Shown: in pieces, positions 18,031 through 25,859 of the stretch
Numbering within the stretch: position 1 is the stretch's first letter
Layout of the letters: every line of letters starts with the position of its first letter
From: Methylobacteriaceae bacterium
GTDB taxonomy: Bacteria; Pseudomonadota; Alphaproteobacteria; Rhizobiales; Beijerinckiaceae
DNA length: 64,000 nucleotides
Reading direction: 5' to 3'
Assembly: GCA_020638195.1 (NCBI GenBank)
Contig: JACKJC010000005.1
Span: 248,001-312,000, forward strand
Notes under the pieces: generated by a model
Database searches by the model: none
The model's input: the letters and a program-made list of their open reading frames with translations, nothing else
What the model was told of the DNA's origin: nothing
Translations under genes and position numbers: made by a program

Positions 18031-18852
18031 TCAGTGCGCCATCAGCACCGGCAGCGTCATCGAGCTGAGGATGGTGCGGGTAGCGCCGCCGAGCACGAAT
18101 TCGCGCAGGCGCGAGTGGCCGTAGCCGCCCATGACCAGCAGGTCGGCGTTCTCGTCCGCCGCATAGGACAGGATCAGCGCGCCGACGTCGTCGCCCTTGG
18201 GCAGCGTCTTCAATTCGGCGTTGATGCCGTGGCGGGCGAGATTGCGGGTAATGTCGAAGCCCGGCAGATCGCTTGTCGCGCGTTTGCCGTTGACCATGGT
18301 CACGATCTCGACGCGGCCCGCGCGCTTCAGCAGCGGCATGGCGCAGGAGACGGCGCGTGCGGCGGCCGCTCCGCCGTCCCAGGCGACAATCGCGCGGCCG
18401 AGCTTCGCCGGCCCGCGATGGATGTAAGGCAGAATCAGTAGCGGCCGGCCCGAGTGGAACAGGACGCCTTCCAGCAGCGCATTGCTCGCGTTCTGGTCGG
18501 ACCCGGCCGGCTGCACGCCGATCGTCAGGTCGAAATTGCGGGCGAGGCGCGCGACCGCATTCGGGGCATTGCCCGGCGCGGGCTCGATCTTGGCGAGTTC
18601 GCAGGCGCCTGGACGCGAGGCCGCCTTCTCGAACCGCGCGTAGCCTTCGGAAATCTCGCGATTGCCCGCTTCCAGCGCGTTTTGGACGAGTTCGTAAGGA
18701 AATTCGCCCATGAACGCCGGCGCTGGCGGCAATTGCTGAATGACGCCGACGACCGTCGCATGGGCGTCGAACCCCTCGGCCAGGCTGTGCGTATATTCAG
18801 CGAGCGCGTCTGCGTCTGCGGCGCGCTCCATGACGACCATGATGTCTTTCAC
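18031..18852 (-). CDS. Universal stress protein (UspA family)
   Basis: A 273-residue protein with two UspA-like halves. The N-terminal half is degenerate. The C-terminal half (about 160-273) starts GRAIVAWDGG and ends with DLLVMGGYGHSRLREFVLGG followed by ATR, which matches the G-x2-G-x9-G-[ST] ATP-binding pattern. Such tandem Usp proteins act in the cytoplasm under stress or starvation; their biochemical output is often unclear. The GTG start at 18852 lies after a GAGGAGA site. Confidence 0.88.
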   Translation of the reverse strand: MKDIMVVMERAADADALAEYTHSLAEGFDAHATVVGVIQQLPPAPAFMGEFPYELVQNALEAGNREISEGYARFEKAASRPGACELAKIEPAPGNAPNAVARLARNFDLTIGVQPAGSDQNASNALLEGVLFHSGRPLLILPYIHRGPAKLGRAIVAWDGGAAAARAVSCAMPLLKRAGRVEIVTMVNGKRATSDLPGFDITRNLARHGINAELKTLPKGDDVGALILSYAADENADLLVMGGYGHSRLREFVLGGATRTILSSMTLPVLMAH

Positions 18853-19081
18853 GACAATTCTCCTCGATCGAACCGTGCCTGCTTGATAGGCGCAGCGGGG
18901 CGCCGCCGCGTTGCGCAGGATCAACGCGCGCGGCCGCCGATGCAAGGCGATCATTCGAATTGCAGCTATTTGCGCAGCACGACATTCACCGCGCGGCCCG
19001 AAAGGCCCGCGCAGGGCGGCGATCTTAACCTGCCGGAGCCGGCGCGGGCGCTTCTATCGGGCGACCCTTGGAGGAAGCTGC

Positions 19082-19276
19082 ATGGTCCGGCCCGAACTGC
19101 ATCCGCAACGCCGCGCGCCCGACGCCTTGTCGCGACCGTCCGCGCGCCCGCGCCTCGACGCCGTCGCCTGGAACGCGGCGCACGCGCTCGACCGCAACAT
19201 TGCCCTGTTGCGCGAAAAGCTCGCGGAGGCGAACCGCGAGCCCATGGAACTCAGAAAAGACGGAAAAGCGGCTTAG
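19082..19276 (+). CDS. Small hypothetical protein with a strong RBS
   Basis: A 64-residue protein: an Arg/Pro-rich N-terminal part (MVRPELHPQRRAPDALSR) followed by a charged amphipathic helix (HALDRNIALLREKLAEANRE). The ATG lies five bases after GGAGGAAG, one of the better ribosome-binding sites in the window. It converges on the DUF6481-like gene with only six bases between them. The helix could form a coiled coil. No family is recognised. Confidence 0.55.
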   Translation: MVRPELHPQRRAPDALSRPSARPRLDAVAWNAAHALDRNIALLREKLAEANREPMELRKDGKAA

Positions 19277-19282
19277 CGCCGC

Positions 19283-19726
19283 TTACCACATGCGCTCGAG
19301 CATGGTCCGGCGCTCGGCCTTGCGGGCCTTGCGGGCGGCATAGCGGGCGTCGCGCTCGGCCTTCTTTTCGGCTTCGAGCATCGCCTTGAGCTGAGCGTCT
19401 TCCTCGCGCTTCTTGGCCTCTTCGGCCTCCATGCGCAGGCGCTCTTCCTCGCGCTGGCGGGCTTCTTCGGCCTCGCGGACCAGACGCTCGGCCTCCTCGC
19501 GGGCGCGCTGGGCAGCGCGCTCGGCTTCTTCCTTGGCCCTGCGCTCGGCCTTTTCGGCCTCGCGGATCTTGCGGGCTTCGATAATGGCCTGCCGTTCGGC
19601 GGCGCGCGCCTGAACAGCCGGGTCGTCCGAGCCGGGGCGGTTCTGGAACTTTTCGATGAGCGCCTTGCGGGCGTCGGCGGCGGCGGTCTGACGATCCTGA
19701 AAACGAGATCCGTTGAAAGAGCGCAT
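19283..19726 (-). CDS. DUF6481-type coiled-coil protein
   Basis: A 147-residue, highly charged protein. After the N-terminal MRSFNGSRFQDRQTAAADAR and KALIEKFQNRPG, typical of the DUF6481 family, almost the whole chain is Glu/Ala/Arg/Lys-rich heptad-like helix (residues about 45-140). It is expected to form a long coiled coil in the cytoplasm. The function is not known. Confidence 0.8.
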   Translation of the reverse strand: MRSFNGSRFQDRQTAAADARKALIEKFQNRPGSDDPAVQARAAERQAIIEARKIREAEKAERRAKEEAERAAQRAREEAERLVREAEEARQREEERLRMEAEEAKKREEDAQLKAMLEAEKKAERDARYAARKARKAERRTMLERMW

Positions 19727-19918
19727 TGTGCCTTTGATAGATGTGTCGGATGGAGGTGGCGGCGCGTTAGGCGCGCGGGTTCAATGCCAGAGCGCTCGCC
19801 CGGCCGCAACCCTTTGCGCTGCAAAAATGGTTTGCAATTCCGGTATGTGTGCGTCGCTGTTTTGTCTGGAGCGCTGGCATGCTACGCCGTCCGGCGCAGC
19901 AGCCTCCCAGGAGAAAAC

Positions 19919-20620
19919 ATGCCGCTCGACGCCCAGGCCATAGCTACGTTGAAGACCGTTTCGACGGCCACGATCACCACGGTCCTGCTGAAAAAGGGGC
20001 TGCGAAACGTCTGGATTCGCGGCGCGAAGCCGATCCGGACTGGCCAGCCGCGTCTGGTCGGCCCGGCCTTCACGCTGCGCTTCGTGCCGGCCCGCGAAGA
20101 TCTGGCGACGCCGGAATCCTGGGGCAATCCGATCTCCACCCGCGCCGCCATCGAGGCCATGCCCGAGGGCGTGATCGCCGTCATCGACGCCATGGGCGTG
20201 CAGGACGCCGGCGTATTCGGCGACATTCTGTGCGCCCGCATGGCCAAGAAGAACGTGGCCGCCATGGTGACGGACGGCGTCGTGCGCGACCTCGCGGGCG
20301 TGCTCTCGACGAACCTGCCGATCTGGTGCTCCGGCGTCGCCGCGCCGTCCTCGGTGACGGGCCTGACCTTCGTGAACTGGGCCGAGCCGATCGGGTGCGG
20401 CGGCGTCGCGGTCTTCCCGGACGATGTCATTGTCGCCGACGACGACGGCTGCGTCCTCATTCCACAGGCCATGCTCGACCATGTGCTGGCCACCGCGCCA
20501 GAGCAGGAGCGGATGGAAGGCTGGATCATGGAAGAGGTCGGCCGCGGCGAGAAACTGCCGGGCCTCTATCCGATGAACGAGGCGACCAAGGCGCGCTACG
20601 AGGCCTGGAAGAAGGGGTGA
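19919..20620 (+). CDS. RraA-family aldolase-like protein
   Basis: A 233-residue protein of the RraA/4-hydroxy-4-methyl-2-oxoglutarate aldolase family. LKTVSTATITTVLLKKGLRN is the family N-terminus. MVTDGVVRDLAG contains the conserved G-x-x-R-D that binds substrate and metal, and DDVIVADDDGCVLIP is the C-terminal signature. Such enzymes perform retro-aldol or decarboxylation reactions on oxo-acids; RNase E inhibition is known only for the enterobacterial member. It precedes a DHDPS-like aldolase on the same strand. ATG at 19919 follows CAGGAG; the open frame upstream is not family-like. Confidence 0.88.
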   Translation: MPLDAQAIATLKTVSTATITTVLLKKGLRNVWIRGAKPIRTGQPRLVGPAFTLRFVPAREDLATPESWGNPISTRAAIEAMPEGVIAVIDAMGVQDAGVFGDILCARMAKKNVAAMVTDGVVRDLAGVLSTNLPIWCSGVAAPSSVTGLTFVNWAEPIGCGGVAVFPDDVIVADDDGCVLIPQAMLDHVLATAPEQERMEGWIMEEVGRGEKLPGLYPMNEATKARYEAWKKG

Positions 20621-20627
20621 GCTGGAA

Positions 20628-20749
20628 CCCTCTCCCCGCTTGCGGGGAGAGGGCAGGGTGAGGGGCCGGGGCGCGCCCTCACTTTTCCGAACTTGCCAGC
20701 CCCTCATCCGGCGCGTCGCGCCACCTTCTCCCCGCAAGCGGGGAGAAGG
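20628..20749. repeat. Composite palindromic (REP-like) repeat unit, copy 1
   Basis: Two perfect hairpins with 12-bp arms (CCCTCTCCCCGC, loop TT, at 20628-20653; CCTTCTCCCCGC, loop AA, at 20724-20749) point toward each other. Inside them lie GGGTGAGGGG and its near-inverse CCCCTCATCC. This is the architecture of dispersed intergenic repeats common in Rhizobiales. A related copy is at 21706-21850, on the other side of the gene between. Confidence 0.8.
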
Positions 20750-20767
20750 GATCAAGCGGACACTCTC

Positions 20768-21697
20768 GTGAAGCTCACCCCCTCCGCCACCGGCGTCTTC
20801 CCCATTGCCCCCACGCCATTCGCACCCGACGGCGCGATCGACTGGGCGAGCGTCGATCGTCTCTTCGAGTTCTATGCGCGCATCGGTTCGGACGGCATGA
20901 CCGTGCTCGGCATCATGGGCGAGGCGCCGAAACTCGAGCCGCAAGAATCGTTGGCCATCGTCAAACGCGCCGTGGCGATCATGGGCGGCAAGCCCATCGT
21001 CGTCGGCGTCTCGGCGCCGGGCTTCGCCGCCATGCGCGCGCTTGCCCGCGAGGCGATGGAGGCGGGCGCGGCCGGCGTGATGATCGCGCCGCCGAACACC
21101 TTGCGCACCGACGACCAGATCGTGACCTATTACGCGCAGGCCGCCGACGCCATCGGCGGGGACGTCCCCTTCGTCGTGCAGGATTATCCGCTGATCACCA
21201 GCGTAGTGATGACGCCGGGCGTCATCCGTCGCATCGCGACCGACAACGCCAATTGCGTGATGCTGAAGGCCGAGGACTGGCCGGGGCTCGAGAAGATCTC
21301 GACGCTGCGCAAGTGGCAGGCCGAAGGATCGCTGAAGCCGATGTCGATCCTCGTCGCCAACGGCGGCCTGTTTCTGGATTTCGAGATGGAGCGTGGCGCC
21401 GATGGCTCCAATACCGGCTACGCCTTCCCGGAAATGCTGATCGACGTCGTGCGCCTTTCCAAGGCCGGTGAGCGCGATCGCGCGCACGACCTCTTCGACG
21501 CGCATCTGCCGCTGCTGCGCTACGAGCAGCAACCGGGCGCTGGCCTGGCCGTCCGCAAATACGTGCTGACGAAGCGCGGGATTTTGACGCATGACGCGCA
21601 GAGAAAGCCGGGCGCCGGGCTGAGCGCGACAGCGAAGGCGGAGGTGGATTTTTTGCTGCAGCGGCTGGCGCGGGTGGATTCTCGCGCAGCAGTTTAA
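20768..21697 (+). CDS. Dihydrodipicolinate synthase/N-acetylneuraminate lyase family aldolase
   Basis: A 309-residue class I aldolase of the DapA family. VFPIAPTPFAPDGAIDW is the N-terminal strand. QDYPLIT carries the catalytic Tyr140 in place of the usual PxYN(V/I)P, and CVMLKAED carries the Schiff-base Lys167. Divergence at the GTTGE motif (here GIMGEAP) and the catabolic neighbours argue against lysine biosynthesis. They favour a 2-oxo-acid aldolase or dehydratase acting on sugar-acid intermediates. The GTG start lies between two palindromic repeat units. Confidence 0.87.
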   Translation: MKLTPSATGVFPIAPTPFAPDGAIDWASVDRLFEFYARIGSDGMTVLGIMGEAPKLEPQESLAIVKRAVAIMGGKPIVVGVSAPGFAAMRALAREAMEAGAAGVMIAPPNTLRTDDQIVTYYAQAADAIGGDVPFVVQDYPLITSVVMTPGVIRRIATDNANCVMLKAEDWPGLEKISTLRKWQAEGSLKPMSILVANGGLFLDFEMERGADGSNTGYAFPEMLIDVVRLSKAGERDRAHDLFDAHLPLLRYEQQPGAGLAVRKYVLTKRGILTHDAQRKPGAGLSATAKAEVDFLLQRLARVDSRAAV

Positions 21698-21705
21698 CGG
21701 CCCTT

Positions 21706-21850
21706 CCTTCTCCCGCTTGCGGGAGAAGGTGTCATGCGAAGCATGACGGATGAGGGGCGCACCGAAACGGCAAGGTTTGGGAGAAAACGCGGCGCCCTCG
21801 CCCGACCTCGCTTCGCGAGGCCACCCTCTCCCGCTTTGCAGGAGAGGGGG
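21706..21850. repeat. Composite palindromic (REP-like) repeat unit, copy 2
   Basis: A perfect hairpin with 11-bp arms (CCTTCTCCCGC, loop TT) at 21706-21729 is followed by GTCATGCGAAGCATGAC and GGATGAGGGG. After a spacer come CCTCGCTTCGCGAGG and an imperfect CCCTCTCCCGC hairpin ending near 21848. It is related to the unit at 20628-20749 and ends at the stop codon of the next gene. Confidence 0.75.
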
Positions 21851-23557
21851 TCACGGAATCATCCGCGTGATCTCCGGAATGCAGAAATCGAAATCGCAGC
21901 CTTGTCCGGCCTGCGTCACCGTCTCGAAATAGAGTTTTTCATACCCGCGCTTGCCCTTGCCGTCGGGCGACGGCGGCAGCGCAGCGCGGCGATGCGCCAG
22001 CTCCTCGTCACTGACAAGCAGATCGATCCGCCGTCCCGACGTATCAAGACGAATACGGTCGCCGTCGCGCACCAGCGCCAGCGGCCCGCCATCCGCAGAC
22101 TCCGGGGCGATGTGCAGCACGATCGAGCCGAAGGCGGTGCCGCTCATGCGCGCATCGGAAATGCGCACCATGTCCTTCACGCCGGCAGAAGCGAGTTTCT
22201 TGGGGATCGGGATGTAGCCGGCCTCCGGCATGCCGGGCGCGCCCTTCGGCCCGGCGTTGCGCAACACCAGAACATCGTCCGCGCGCACATCGAGCGCGGG
22301 ATCGTCGAGCCGCGCCGCGAGATCGGCCAGCGAGTCGAACACGACAGCGCGTCCCTCGTGTTGTAGCAGCGCGGCCGTCGCCGCCGATTGCTTGATGATC
22401 GCGCCATCGGGCGCGAGATTCCCGCGCAAGACCGCAATGCTGCCGCCGGAATGAATGGGGTTTTCGCGCGAGCGCACGACGTCTTGAGGCCAGGCGGGCG
22501 CCGCGTCGATCGTTTCGCCTAGCGTGCGGCCCGCGATCGTCATGCAGTCGAGCGACAGCTGATCGCGGATTTCGCGCAGCAACGTCGCGCACCCGCCGGC
22601 CTTGTGCAGATCCTCGAGGTAATGCGCGCCGGTCGGCTTCATGTCGACGAGCACAGGCGTTTCGGCGCCGAGCGCATCGAATTTTTCGAGATCGACGCCT
22701 ATGCCGAGGCGTCCCGCCATGGCTGTCAGATGGATGATGGCGTTGGTCGAACCGCCAGCGGCCAACACGACGCGTAGCGCATTGACGAAGGCGGCGGGTG
22801 TCATGATCTGCGACGGCTTCACCTTCTCGGCCGCGATCGCAACGGCGCGCGCGCCGGTCATTTCCGCGAGCCTCCGTCGCTCCGAGGAAACAGCCGGAGC
22901 GCAGGCCGCGCCCGGCAGCATCATGCCGAGCGCTTCCACGGCGAGCGCCATGGTCGAGGCCGTCCCCATCACTGAGCAAGTCCCGACCGTCGGCGCAAGT
23001 TCGGAGTTTGCCGCTTCAATCGTCGTTTCATCAATTTCGCCTGCCCGATAACGCGCCCAAAAGCGGCGGCAGTCGGTGCAGGCGCCGATCCGCTCGCCGC
23101 GGAACGAGCCCGCGAGCATCGGGCCTGTCACGAGCATGATCGCGGGAACATCGGCGCTCGCCGCGCCCATCAGCAGTGCGGGCACAGTCTTGTCGCAGCC
23201 GCCGATCAGGATCACGGAATCCATGGGCTGCGCGCGGATCATTTCCTCCGTATCCATCGCCATGAGATTGCGCAGATACATGGAGGTTGGATTGGAAAAG
23301 CTTTCCTGGATCGAGATGACCGGAAAGGGCACGGGAATGCCGCCCGCCAGCATGACGCCGCGGCTCGCGGCCGCTATGAGGTCCGGCGCATTGGCGTGGC
23401 AGGCGTTGTAGCCGGAATCGGTATTCACGATCCCGACGATGGGCCGCGACAGCGCGTCGTCCGTATAGCCCAGCGCCTTGATGAAGGCCTTGCGCAGGAA
23501 GAGCGAGAATTCCGCGTCGCCATAGTTGGCGAGGGACTTGCGCATACCGCTCGTCAC
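21851..23557 (-). CDS. IlvD/Edd family dehydratase (aldonate/dihydroxy-acid type)
   Basis: A 568-residue iron-sulfur dehydratase of the IlvD/Edd family. Candidate cluster cysteines are in YNACHANAPD, IGGCDKT and VGTCSVMGTAST. RISDARMSGTAFGSIVLHIA near the C-terminus is the family signature. The C-terminal QGCDFDFCIPEI resembles sugar-acid dehydratases more than valine/isoleucine IlvD. The likely reaction is dehydration of a 2,3-dihydroxy acid to a 2-oxo-3-deoxy acid, which the neighbouring aldolases could cleave. The GTG start at 23557 follows AAGGAA and sits five bases after the preceding stop; an ATG at 23545 is an alternative. Confidence 0.9.
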   Translation of the reverse strand: MTSGMRKSLANYGDAEFSLFLRKAFIKALGYTDDALSRPIVGIVNTDSGYNACHANAPDLIAAASRGVMLAGGIPVPFPVISIQESFSNPTSMYLRNLMAMDTEEMIRAQPMDSVILIGGCDKTVPALLMGAASADVPAIMLVTGPMLAGSFRGERIGACTDCRRFWARYRAGEIDETTIEAANSELAPTVGTCSVMGTASTMALAVEALGMMLPGAACAPAVSSERRRLAEMTGARAVAIAAEKVKPSQIMTPAAFVNALRVVLAAGGSTNAIIHLTAMAGRLGIGVDLEKFDALGAETPVLVDMKPTGAHYLEDLHKAGGCATLLREIRDQLSLDCMTIAGRTLGETIDAAPAWPQDVVRSRENPIHSGGSIAVLRGNLAPDGAIIKQSAATAALLQHEGRAVVFDSLADLAARLDDPALDVRADDVLVLRNAGPKGAPGMPEAGYIPIPKKLASAGVKDMVRISDARMSGTAFGSIVLHIAPESADGGPLALVRDGDRIRLDTSGRRIDLLVSDEELAHRRAALPPSPDGKGKRGYEKLYFETVTQAGQGCDFDFCIPEITRMIP

Positions 23558-23562
23558 GTTCG

Positions 23563-24375
23563 CTATTCCTTGTACCAGGTGACCTGCACGCCGTTGGCGA
23601 GCAGGCGTCCATCCTCGCTCCACAGGGCGCAGGTCTGGTCTGCGAAGCAATCGTGGAAGACATCGGCATTGGCGTCGCCCAGTACGGGCGCCGCGCCGAT
23701 GCGGGCAAGTTCCTCGCCGCCGACATGAAAATAAGTCGTCATCGACACGGTCGCCATCGGCTGGAACGTACCGCGCACGAGCATGATGCGCACGAGGAAC
23801 GTGTCCGAGAGCGCCGCGAGAGAGACGAAGTCGAGGGGGCGTGCAGGCGCATCCTGTAGCCAGATCAGCGAGCGCGCGGGCCGCAGCACACCATCGTTGC
23901 GCGGAAACTTGCCGAGATCGCCCTCGATGTAGCGCATGTCGTAGCGCTCCACCCAGGGAATCGGCCGGGGAATGTCCGGCGGCGCGACGTCCTTGAAGGC
24001 CGGTGTTCTTGGCGCGGCCGTCGGCAGATGCGTCCAGGTCGGCCGCCGTACGCCGCAGACGACGCTCGCAGTCGCCGCGATGGCGCCGTTCTGCGAGAGT
24101 TCGACCGACCAGTGCTGCGTATTCTTGCCGCCGCGAATGAGACGCGCCTCGATCTCGAAGGCGCCGTCGGCGATGGCGCCACAGAAATTGACGGTCAGCG
24201 CGATCGGATCGGCGAGACGGCGCTCGTCGATCATCACCGCGTTGAGCAATGCGGCGGCGGTCACGCCGCCGAACGGCCCGGCCATGTTGGCGTAGGCGGG
24301 GCTCGTCGCGCCGCGCAGGATTTTTCCATCGCGCTCGAGTTTGATGGCTTGATCGAGCGGGTGCAGGTCGTTCAT
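23563..24375 (-). CDS. Acyl-CoA thioesterase-like (TesB/4HBT_3 type) double hotdog protein
   Basis: A 270-residue protein with two hotdog-like halves. The first carries YANMAGPFGGVTAAALLNAV and LTVNFCGAIADGAFEIEARL; the second ends in VSMTTYFHVGGEELARIG and SEDGRLLANGVQVTWYKE. This is the layout of the TesB-like thioesterase superfamily, which hydrolyses acyl-CoA to free acid. No catalytic residue could be assigned with certainty. It lies between an IlvD/Edd dehydratase and a MaoC-like hydratase on the same strand with short gaps, suggesting one operon. Confidence 0.8.
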   Translation of the reverse strand: MNDLHPLDQAIKLERDGKILRGATSPAYANMAGPFGGVTAAALLNAVMIDERRLADPIALTVNFCGAIADGAFEIEARLIRGGKNTQHWSVELSQNGAIAATASVVCGVRRPTWTHLPTAAPRTPAFKDVAPPDIPRPIPWVERYDMRYIEGDLGKFPRNDGVLRPARSLIWLQDAPARPLDFVSLAALSDTFLVRIMLVRGTFQPMATVSMTTYFHVGGEELARIGAAPVLGDANADVFHDCFADQTCALWSEDGRLLANGVQVTWYKE

Positions 24376-24398
24376 CGGATCATCCGTTTGAAATCAAG

Positions 24399-25256
24399 TC
24401 AGGCGAAGCTCACTTCGGCTTCCATCGCGAGTCCGCCCTGCGCGTTGCGCGCCCAGAGTTTCGCCGACCCGCCGTCGGTCGACGGCGCGCCACGCACAGA
24501 GAACGGCGCAATGTCGAACAGGGGGCTCATGGCCCGAAAGCGGAAGCTCTCGAGCCTGCGCGGCTCGTTGCGGCGCGCGAGATCGACCAGCAGCGTGGCG
24601 ATCAGCGGGCCATGTACGATGAGGCCGGGATAGCCCTCGACTTCCGTCACGTATTTGCGGTCGTAGTGGATGCGGTGACCGTTGAAGGTCAGCGCCGAAT
24701 AGCGGAACAGCAGAACTTCGTCGGGATGAATGTCGCGCGACCAAGCGGCGCTTTCCGGCGCGGGCTTCGGCGGCGGCGGTTTGTCGCCGGGATTTGGCAT
24801 GTCCCGATAGACGATGTCCTGCTCCTCGGTGAAAGAGCCTCCCGACGAACTGGAAATTTCGTGCCGCAGGGACACGAACACGAGTTGTCCCGTCGCGCCC
24901 GATTTTGCGGTGACGTCGAAAATGGTGGAGGTGCGCTTGATCGTGTCGCCGACACGCAGGGGCTGCCGAAATTCGAATCGACTTCCCGCCCACATGCGGC
25001 GCGGCAGTTCAACCGGCGGCAGAAATCCACCGCGCCTGGCGTGGCCGTCAGGGCCGATCTCGGATTGGCGGTGGACGGGGAGAAAATACATCCAATGCCA
25101 GAGGTCGGGCAGAACGTCGCCATGGCCAAGCTTTGGATCGTCGCGGTCGAGCGTCGCCGACATTGCCGCGACCGGATAGGTCGTCACGACATCCTCGAGC
25201 GTCTCCGACCGCCCCTTCCAGGCGGACAGCTTCTCGATATCGACCTTCGCGCCCAT
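24399..25256 (-). CDS. MaoC/HTD2-type acyl-CoA hydratase (mesaconyl-C4-CoA hydratase-like)
   Basis: A 285-residue double-hotdog hydratase. The N-terminal half has LPDLWHWMYFLPVHRQSEIG and GGFLPPVELPRRMWAGSRFE, seen in FAS1-like or mesaconyl-C4-CoA hydratases. The C-terminal half has the hydratase motif FNGHRIHYDRKYVTEVEGYP followed by GLIVHGPL, with the Asp/His catalytic pair. It would add or remove water on an enoyl- or hydroxyacyl-CoA. The ATG at 25256 follows GGAGG. It is the first gene of the minus-strand set that runs to 21851. Confidence 0.85.
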   Translation of the reverse strand: MGAKVDIEKLSAWKGRSETLEDVVTTYPVAAMSATLDRDDPKLGHGDVLPDLWHWMYFLPVHRQSEIGPDGHARRGGFLPPVELPRRMWAGSRFEFRQPLRVGDTIKRTSTIFDVTAKSGATGQLVFVSLRHEISSSSGGSFTEEQDIVYRDMPNPGDKPPPPKPAPESAAWSRDIHPDEVLLFRYSALTFNGHRIHYDRKYVTEVEGYPGLIVHGPLIATLLVDLARRNEPRRLESFRFRAMSPLFDIAPFSVRGAPSTDGGSAKLWARNAQGGLAMEAEVSFA

Positions 25257-25430
25257 GCATAGCCTCCAATTGGGCGCGAATTTACGCTGACGGCGGGTGC
25301 GGCGCCAAATGCGCGGGGCGGCCATCCGCCATGCGCCGCCATCTCGGACGGTCGCATGCAGAATTCGTTAGGAAAGTCTTGATATTCACTTTGTCGTAAG
25401 GATTTGGCCGCTGACAGGGAACGCGTGGCA

Positions 25431-25850
25431 ATGACCGATATGGGGCATTTTCTGCCGCCGCTGTCGCTGGTTCTGGCCTTTTTCGTCTACGCCCTGAGCG
25501 TCGAGGAACTGACGGCCTGGTGCCACCAGGTCGAGAATCTCTCGCGCCGCGCGCCGCCACGCTTCTGGGCCTTCGTCAGCGTGCCCGCGGGGCTCGGCGG
25601 GCTCGGCATGTACGCGCTGATTGCGCTCGCCGGCTTTCACATCGGTATCGTGCCGGCGCTGATCCTGCTCGGCGTCTGCCTTCTGGCGGTGGCGGTCGAC
25701 ACCGTCGTGTTCGACGTTGTTTTTCGTCGCAAGCGGTACTGGACCCGTCCCGTCTTTCTGGCGCTTTTCTATGGCGATGCGGCCTATGTCTTCGCAAAGT
25801 TCGTCGCGGGCGCCGGGCTCATGCCCGGCATGTCCGCGCATCTGGCGTGA
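25431..25850 (+). CDS. Small integral membrane protein
   Basis: A 139-residue hydrophobic protein with about four membrane segments (LSLVLAFFVYALSVEELTAW, FWAFVSVPAGLGGLGMYALI, ALILLGVCLLAVAVDTVVFD and FLALFYGDAAYVFAKFVAGA) and a basic loop RRKRYWTR. No family is recognised. ATG at 25431 was chosen; an in-frame GTG at 25425 lies closer to the AGGGA site and may be used instead. Confidence 0.6.
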   Translation: MTDMGHFLPPLSLVLAFFVYALSVEELTAWCHQVENLSRRAPPRFWAFVSVPAGLGGLGMYALIALAGFHIGIVPALILLGVCLLAVAVDTVVFDVVFRRKRYWTRPVFLALFYGDAAYVFAKFVAGAGLMPGMSAHLA

Positions 25851-25859
25851 TCGAAGCGC

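Noticed and set aside
20628..20749. Possible CRISPR-like repeats
   Set aside because: There are only two inverted, non-identical units per block, no regular spacers and no cas genes. They are palindromic intergenic repeats.
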